From UBA927 sp964367095 (lineage in GTDB: Bacteria; Patescibacteriota; Microgenomatia; UBA10105; UBA927), in NCBI GenBank assembly GCA_964367095.1, contig CAYIXE010000038.1, positions 1 through 7,978 of the forward strand: a DNA stretch of 7,978 nucleotides, read 5' to 3'. Below the pieces are notes generated by a model, which ran no database searches, was not told where the DNA came from, and worked only from the letters and a program-made list of their open reading frames with translations. This document shows, one piece after another, positions 4,609 through 7,978 of this stretch; position 1 is the first letter of the stretch; each line of letters begins with the position of its first letter. Position numbers and translations under genes: made by a program.

Positions 4609-5277
4609 ATGACAATATCTACCTATACCATAGACGAAACGCCATACCATGTACGTGGCGCTAAACCTAAGCTTCTTATACTTTCAGGCACTCATGGTGA
4701 TGAACCTGAGGTAGATATATGTGTAGCTCGATATATAGACACTCATCAATCAGAGTTGCCTGATTACGTATATATTCCCAAATTAAGCCCGTCAGCAGTT
4801 GAATTGAAGACGCGGCACAATAAGTACGGCAATGATCTGAATCGTGAATTTATTCATAGTCCGACTGATCCCGAAGTCATAACGGCTATGAAAATCTTAG
4901 AGCCGTTCTCATTCTCCTTATGTATCGCATTCCATGAAGATCCTGACCGACGCACATCATTTTATATGTATGACACTCATCATATGTTAGATGCGCAACT
5001 TTTGACATATCGTAATGCAATTATAAAAACTGGTGCAAAATTATTTACTGGCATCGATGATCCTGCCGATGAGAAATTAGCATTAGACGTAGAAAAGGGA
5101 TATATTCACACTCCAATTCTTGGGAAACACGATACTGGCTTTTCGATGCGCTGGCTTATAGTAGACAATAAAGCAAAACGGGTATTTAACCCAGAAATAC
5201 CTGGTAGGGCAGACAAAGATCTCAAACAACGGCTCGTCGACAATATTTTTGAGTACAGCAAGACATTTGTAAAATAA
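4609..5277 (+). CDS. Succinylglutamate desuccinylase/aspartoacylase-family zinc hydrolase
   Basis: 222 residues. The M14-like zinc-site pattern is clear. GTHGDEPE (27-34) supplies His29 and Glu32 (HxxE); NDLNRE (75-80) is the substrate-binding NDxNR-type motif; AFHEDP (107-112) supplies the third zinc ligand His109 and an adjacent Glu. Family members deacylate N-acyl amino acids such as succinylglutamate or N-acetylaspartate; the substrate here cannot be told. It is shorter than AstE (about 320 residues) and lacks much of the C-terminal domain. The ATG at 4609 is used because an upstream in-frame start at 4546 lies inside tRNA-Leu. No Shine-Dalgarno is seen. It is followed six bases later by the MGMT-family gene, so the two probably form an operon, perhaps read through from the tRNA. 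Confidence 0.8.
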   Translation: MTISTYTIDETPYHVRGAKPKLLILSGTHGDEPEVDICVARYIDTHQSELPDYVYIPKLSPSAVELKTRHNKYGNDLNREFIHSPTDPEVITAMKILEPFSFSLCIAFHEDPDRRTSFYMYDTHHMLDAQLLTYRNAIIKTGAKLFTGIDDPADEKLALDVEKGYIHTPILGKHDTGFSMRWLIVDNKAKRVFNPEIPGRADKDLKQRLVDNIFEYSKTFVK

Positions 5278-5283
5278 GATTCT

Positions 5284-5595
5284 ATGGCAGATTCATTTTT
5301 TCATAGAGTATTTACAGCGGTGAGAAGTATTCCAATGGGATACGTCACCACCTATGGTGCGATCGCAAAAGTCTTAGGCACCAAAGACTCCCGACGCGTC
5401 GGTCAAGCGCTCCATGCCAACACAGATCCTTCAAACATTCCTTGTCATAGAGTAGTATTTTCTAATGGAAGATTAGCTTCAGGATACGTATTTGGAGGGC
5501 CAGATGAGCAACGAAAACTACTTGAACTGGAAGGAGTTCACTTTACATCTACCAATACCGTAGATTTATCTAAATGTTTGTATCCTCTAAAATAA
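5284..5595 (+). CDS. MGMT-family O6-alkylguanine-DNA alkyltransferase, single domain
   Basis: 103 residues, only the C-terminal alkyltransferase/DNA-binding domain of Ada/Ogt. It has the recognition region RRVGQALHAN (37-46), with Arg38 in the place of the arginine finger, and the active-site motif IPCHRVV with acceptor Cys54. Because Cys is present, direct repair of O6-alkylguanine is plausible; alkyltransferase-like proteins carry Trp or Ala there. After the active site, SNGRLASGY and EQRKLLELEGV follow the family pattern. There is no N-terminal domain, unlike full-length Ogt/MGMT of about 160-200 residues. It lies six bases after the zinc hydrolase gene and ends three bases before the 3' end of the convergent tRNA-Pro (5598). 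Confidence 0.88.
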   Translation: MADSFFHRVFTAVRSIPMGYVTTYGAIAKVLGTKDSRRVGQALHANTDPSNIPCHRVVFSNGRLASGYVFGGPDEQRKLLELEGVHFTSTNTVDLSKCLYPLK

Positions 5596-5597
5596 AT

Positions 5598-5673
5598 TGG
5601 TCGGGACGGAGAGATTCGAACTCTCGACCTCACGCTCCCAAAGCGCGCATTCTACCAACTGAACTACGTCCCG
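5598..5673 (-). tRNA. tRNA-Pro (anticodon TGG)
   Basis: 76 nt including encoded CCA. The acceptor CGGGACG pairs with CGTCCCG, discriminator A. The D-stem is GTTC/GAAT, the anticodon stem CGCGC/GCGTG with loop TTTGGGA (anticodon TGG), and the T-arm GAGAG, TTCGAAT, CTCTC. A GATAAT lies eight bases upstream of the 5' end on the minus strand, and a perfect TTGACA lies at 5719-5714. Their spacing (26) is too long for one standard promoter, so its own promoter is uncertain. A broken copy of its first 19 bases plus leader lies upstream. Confidence 0.96.
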
Positions 5674-5725
5674 ATTAAAACATTATCTATAATTTTGCAA
5701 TACCTACTTACGCTGTCAAACTTCC

Positions 5726-5774
5726 CCAACTGTCAGGCGAAGCCTGATCTCGCTTCGCGAGAAACTACGTCCCG
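5726..5774 (-). pseudogene. tRNA-Pro 5' fragment interrupted by a 30-nt double hairpin
   Basis: On the minus strand CGGGACGTAGTT (5774-5763) plus CAGTTGG (5732-5726) equals the first 19 bases of tRNA-Pro. With four leader bases it makes a 23-base direct repeat of 5655-5677. The insert lies after nucleotide 12, inside the 5' strand of the D-stem. After CAGTTGG the tRNA match stops, and 48 bases later the complete tRNA-Pro repeat begins. The leader similarity continues weakly (CATTAT on the plus strand), so part of the promoter region was probably duplicated too. It has the same layout as the tRNA-Leu(TAA) fragment. Confidence 0.85.
5733..5762 (-). repeat. Two adjacent 15-nt palindromes inside the tRNA-Pro fragment
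   Basis: TCAGGCGAAGCCTGA (5733-5747) and TCTCGCTTCGCGAGA (5748-5762) are both perfect 6-bp hairpins with 3-base loops, GAA and TTC, placed end to end. Together they make up the whole 30-base insert; removing them restores the tRNA sequence with no target duplication. The sequence differs from the CCCGCCTGCA element, although both contain GAAGC/GCTTC-type cores. Confidence 0.8.
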
Positions 5775-5785
5775 ATTACTGCATT

Positions 5786-5794
5786 ATTGTACCA
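5786..5794 (-). promoter_or_regulatory. Extended -10 before the tRNA-Pro fragment
   Basis: On the minus strand this reads TGGTACAAT, nearly identical to the TGGTATAAT boxes of the tRNA-Leu and tRNA-Gly genes. It ends 11 bases before the fragment's first tRNA base. As at the tRNA-Leu(TAA) locus, the better promoter lies before the broken copy rather than the intact one. Confidence 0.5.
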
Positions 5795-5801
5795 AACCCG
5801 A

Positions 5802-5807
5802 TACAAT
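5802..5807 (+). promoter_or_regulatory. -10 box of the polyprenyl synthetase gene
   Basis: TACAAT ends nine bases before the ATG at 5817. With a start about seven bases downstream the mRNA would begin within two or three bases of the ATG. No Shine-Dalgarno is present. It is back to back with the minus-strand tRNA-Pro fragment promoter. Confidence 0.45.
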
Positions 5808-5816
5808 AACGATACT

Positions 5817-6782
5817 ATGGCTCTTAATAATTTATTTACCCATAAAAAAATACTCGACGAATATCTCACTGCATTTCTTAGCGAAAAGAAAACAGCTCTG
5901 AATGGCATAAACTCATGGGGGAAAGAAAGTATTGATCGTCTATTGCCCTTTATTACGGCTGGCAAAAGCGTGAGGGGGTGTTTGGCACTTTTCTGCTACA
6001 ATATGTTTGCAAAAAGTGACCAGACAAAGATTGCTCTCCCCATAGCAGCGAGCCTGGAACTCATTCACGCCGGCGCTCTTATTCACGACGATATTATGGA
6101 TCAAGATGACATGCGGCGTCATCAAAAATCGATGCACAGACAATTTAATCAGTTTTCAACTGACAAACATTTTGGTGAAAGTATGGCGATAAATATAGGT
6201 GATTTGTGTTTCTTTTTAGCATTTGAACAATTTGCTACGGTCAATTCTCCAAATATCGCGAAAATCATCTCGCTGGCTAGTCGTGAATTTACTACGGTCA
6301 CTGTAGCCCAGCAATTTGACGTAGCTTCATCCTATCTTTCTCACGAATCGACAAAAGACGAAATTATATCGCTCTATAAAACCAAAACTGCACGATATAC
6401 TTTTTCATTGCCACTCATGATGGGGGGGTTATTGGCAAACACTAATGATGTGACGCTAAAAATACTTGAAACACTCGGCGAATCTATTGGTATACTTTTT
6501 CAAATTCGAGATGATGAACTAAGCGTAATAGGGGACATTGCAATAACTGGTAAACCGGTGGGATCAGATGAAAAAAACAGGAAGCAAACCCTTATCCACC
6601 TGTATCTTCAAGAAGAAAATACAACAGACTATGCTACCAGTAATGCACGTGATCGAATTCAAACAATAAAGAAACATTATGAAAATCTGGCGAAACAAAC
6701 TCTCGAAAACTTGCCAATTGATACTATTTACAACCAAACATTACAAGAACTTATCGTATTTTGCGGTACGCGGGAGGAATAA
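5817..6782 (+). CDS. Polyprenyl (trans-isoprenyl) diphosphate synthase
   Basis: 321 residues from the ATG at 5817; an ATG at 5787 lies upstream of the likely transcription start. Family role: head-to-tail condensation of isopentenyl diphosphate onto an allylic diphosphate for quinones, carotenoids or lipid carriers. Visible motifs are GKSVRG (49-54, Lys50 and Arg53 for diphosphate), the first aspartate-rich motif DDIMD (91-95) followed by RR (100-101), QQFD (165-168), and the second motif at DDELS (232-236) followed by GKPVGSD (245-251). In the second motif the last Asp of DDxxD is Ser; relatives often have Gly there, so activity is probably kept. Residues before the first motif (Ser79-Leu80 and nearby) that set chain length do not allow a firm call. 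The stop is four bases before the DUF192 start, so the two are likely co-transcribed. Confidence 0.9.
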   Translation: MALNNLFTHKKILDEYLTAFLSEKKTALNGINSWGKESIDRLLPFITAGKSVRGCLALFCYNMFAKSDQTKIALPIAASLELIHAGALIHDDIMDQDDMRRHQKSMHRQFNQFSTDKHFGESMAINIGDLCFFLAFEQFATVNSPNIAKIISLASREFTTVTVAQQFDVASSYLSHESTKDEIISLYKTKTARYTFSLPLMMGGLLANTNDVTLKILETLGESIGILFQIRDDELSVIGDIAITGKPVGSDEKNRKQTLIHLYLQEENTTDYATSNARDRIQTIKKHYENLAKQTLENLPIDTIYNQTLQELIVFCGTREE

Positions 6783-6786
6783 TCAT

Positions 6787-7224
6787 ATGAAGCTCTATGT
6801 AATCATTTTTGCCATATGTATTCTTTTAATATACGGACTCTATTATCGAAAAAATCCATTGACTTCCAAAGTACGTATAGGTTCAAATACATTTATTGTA
6901 GATGTGGCAGTATCTCCGATTGAAAAAATGAAGGGCCTAAGCGGACGCGGCAGTCTTGCCGCAAATCACGGGATGCTTTTTGTGTACGATCATAAAGAGC
7001 AATATGAATTTTGGATGAAAGGCATGAAATTCCCTCTCGATTTTATTTGGATAGCTGACCATACCATAGTAGATATATCTGAAAATATTCTGCCTCCCAC
7101 AAGTATTTTTCCAGCAATTGTAAAGCCCCAGGCAGGTTCCGACAAAATACTTGAGGTACCAGCAGGAACGATTCGATCAACGGGAATCAAAATAGGGGAT
7201 ACAGTCCAATTTATCGATAGATGA
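6787..7224 (+). CDS. Membrane-anchored DUF192 protein
   Basis: 145 residues from the ATG at 6787, fixed by a GGAGG Shine-Dalgarno at 6773-6777 (nine-base spacing), the best ribosome binding site in the window; it lies inside the last codons of the synthetase gene. Residues 3-19 are a single hydrophobic segment followed by YYRK, a signal anchor that places the rest outside the membrane. The soluble part has the DUF192 hallmarks: a G-L-S-G-R segment near 45, HGMLFVYD near 60, FWMKGMKFPLDFIWI near 75-90, and a C-terminal VPAGTI...IKIGDTVQF. DUF192 has no firmly established function; secreted and membrane-linked forms are widespread. Coupling with an isoprenoid gene is by position only. Confidence 0.88.
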   Translation: MKLYVIIFAICILLIYGLYYRKNPLTSKVRIGSNTFIVDVAVSPIEKMKGLSGRGSLAANHGMLFVYDHKEQYEFWMKGMKFPLDFIWIADHTIVDISENILPPTSIFPAIVKPQAGSDKILEVPAGTIRSTGIKIGDTVQFIDR

Positions 7225-7303
7225 AGTAAAAAGACAGAAAAACGAAAACAGGATATAACTCTCTTTATCGCGCGACAAGTCAAAAACGAACGGGCATGAT
7301 ATG

Positions 7304-7310
7304 CTATTCT
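7304..7310 (+). promoter_or_regulatory. Possible -10 box of the HTH gene
   Basis: TATTCT at 7305-7310, preceded by TG at 7302-7303 (extended -10 form), ends seven bases before the ATG at 7318, so transcription could begin at the A of the start codon. No Shine-Dalgarno and no clear -35 are seen. The 93 bases between the DUF192 gene and this gene hold nothing else I can identify. Confidence 0.35.
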
Positions 7311-7317
7311 AACTAAT

Positions 7318-7978
7318 ATGCTCATAAAGAAAAATATTAATGTTTACAGAAAAGCCGTGAAATTAAGAAAGAGTGGTAATAGCTATTCAGAAATAAAAGC
7401 TGAATTGGGCGTAGCAAAAAGTACTCTGAGTGATTGGTTAAACAAAAAACCATGGTCGGATTCGATTAAAAAGGATCTAAACAATAAATACCTACCAAAA
7501 AATAGATACCGCATCATGCTCATGAATAAATCAAGGGCTTTAAAAAAGATCAAGCGTGATAGCAGATATCTTAGAGAAGCAAATGCGCAATATAATAAAA
7601 TGAAGAACGTGCCTTTATTTATCGCTGGTTTAATGATTTATTGGGGTGAGGGAGAAAAGTTTGATACTGGAAGAATTGCAGTCATAAACACCGATGCAAA
7701 AATGATACAAGTGATGATTAATTTCATCATATTAATTTTAAAAGTCCCGAAACATAAAATTCGAGCAGGGCTCTTTGTTTATGAAGATTTAGACGCTATG
7801 AGCGTTCAAAGATATTGGTCTGATGCGCTAGGTTTACCGAGTCATCAATTTATAAAAACTCATATATTAGTTAGTAGAATGAGACCAGGAAAGAAAAAAT
7901 CAGCTTACGGGATGTGTAATATTTATGTTTGCAGCACCGAACTAAAATTAAAAATTATGAAATGGATAGAGTTATTTA
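7318..7978 (+). CDS. HTH protein with a LAGLIDADG-like C-terminal domain (3' end outside window)
   Basis: 220 codons are visible with no stop before the window edge. Residues about 13-41 (LRKSGNSYSEIKAELGVAKS then TLSDWL) form a resolvase/Hin-type helix-turn-helix. Residues 50-97 are Lys/Arg-rich and probably helical. From 100 on, LFIAGLMIYWGEGEK followed by IAVINTDAKMIQVMINFI resembles one LAGLIDADG repeat: a Gly-rich helix with an acidic Glu111, then a strand and helix. The later part (RAGLFVYEDLD...LVSRMRPGKKKSAYG...) would complete a small DNA-binding or nuclease fold. The LAGLIDADG assignment is my reading of a weak motif. If right, the protein could be a homing-type nuclease or a regulator derived from one, as with WhiA. 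It starts 93 bases after the DUF192 gene. Confidence 0.6.
   Translation, partial: MLIKKNINVYRKAVKLRKSGNSYSEIKAELGVAKSTLSDWLNKKPWSDSIKKDLNNKYLPKNRYRIMLMNKSRALKKIKRDSRYLREANAQYNKMKNVPLFIAGLMIYWGEGEKFDTGRIAVINTDAKMIQVMINFIILILKVPKHKIRAGLFVYEDLDAMSVQRYWSDALGLPSHQFIKTHILVSRMRPGKKKSAYGMCNIYVCSTELKLKIMKWIELF

Noticed and set aside
2692..5762. CRISPR array
   Set aside because: The repeat termini are 10 bases, irregularly spaced and tied to tRNAs; no spacers of even length and no cas gene.
5695..5901. Plus-strand 68-codon frame spanning the tRNA-Pro fragment
   Set aside because: Covers the tRNA fragment, hairpins and the start of the synthetase gene in another frame.

Overview
The window is A+T-rich bacterial DNA. 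The standard code fits: TGG reads as Trp, TGA is used as a stop, and several tRNAs have bacterial features. It holds compact single-copy housekeeping genes, scattered tRNA genes, very short intergenic gaps, few Shine-Dalgarno sites, a small GIY-YIG protein and an HTH protein with a LAGLIDADG-like end. This mix suggests a small-genome Patescibacteria (CPR) lineage. That placement is inference; no rRNA or marker gene settles it.

Layout. On the minus strand from 1 to 3126, read right to left, lie a tRNA cluster (an interrupted tRNA-Leu with a complete tRNA-Leu inside it, tRNA-Gly, tRNA-Gln, then the 3' part of a second tRNA-Gln), an alpha/beta hydrolase, the ribosome-assembly GTPase EngB/YsxC and a D-Ala-D-Ala-ligase-like ATP-grasp enzyme. 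On the plus strand from 3186 lie a NOL1/NOP2/Sun-type RNA m5C methyltransferase, a 5' fragment of tRNA-Leu, a GIY-YIG protein, a complete tRNA-Leu(UAA), a succinylglutamate desuccinylase/aspartoacylase-family zinc hydrolase and a short MGMT-family protein. A minus-strand tRNA-Pro and a 5' fragment of it follow. Then, on the plus strand, come a polyprenyl synthetase, a membrane-anchored DUF192 protein and a truncated HTH plus LAGLIDADG-like protein. The protein genes form no single pathway. Translation is the common theme (tRNAs, EngB, the RNA methyltransferase), with possible links to cell envelope and isoprenoids.

The striking signal is in the tRNA loci. Four of the five are associated with a broken copy of the same isotype, and the break always carries small palindromic DNA. 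Three are precise, intron-like insertions into the D-stem with no target duplication. A 119-nt insert in tRNA-Leu(CAG) contains a whole second tRNA-Leu(CAG). A 40-nt insert with the same 10-nt termini sits in a tRNA-Leu(UAA) 5' fragment. A 30-nt double hairpin sits in a tRNA-Pro 5' fragment. The fourth break is a tRNA-Gln 3' fragment abutting one terminus of the same element. The GIY-YIG gene fills, almost to the base, the gap between the broken and intact tRNA-Leu(UAA) copies. The simplest hypothesis is a family of minute tRNA-targeting elements that break a tRNA and leave or bring an intact substitute, perhaps with nuclease help. RNA-level joining of the split tRNA-Leu is a less likely but testable alternative.
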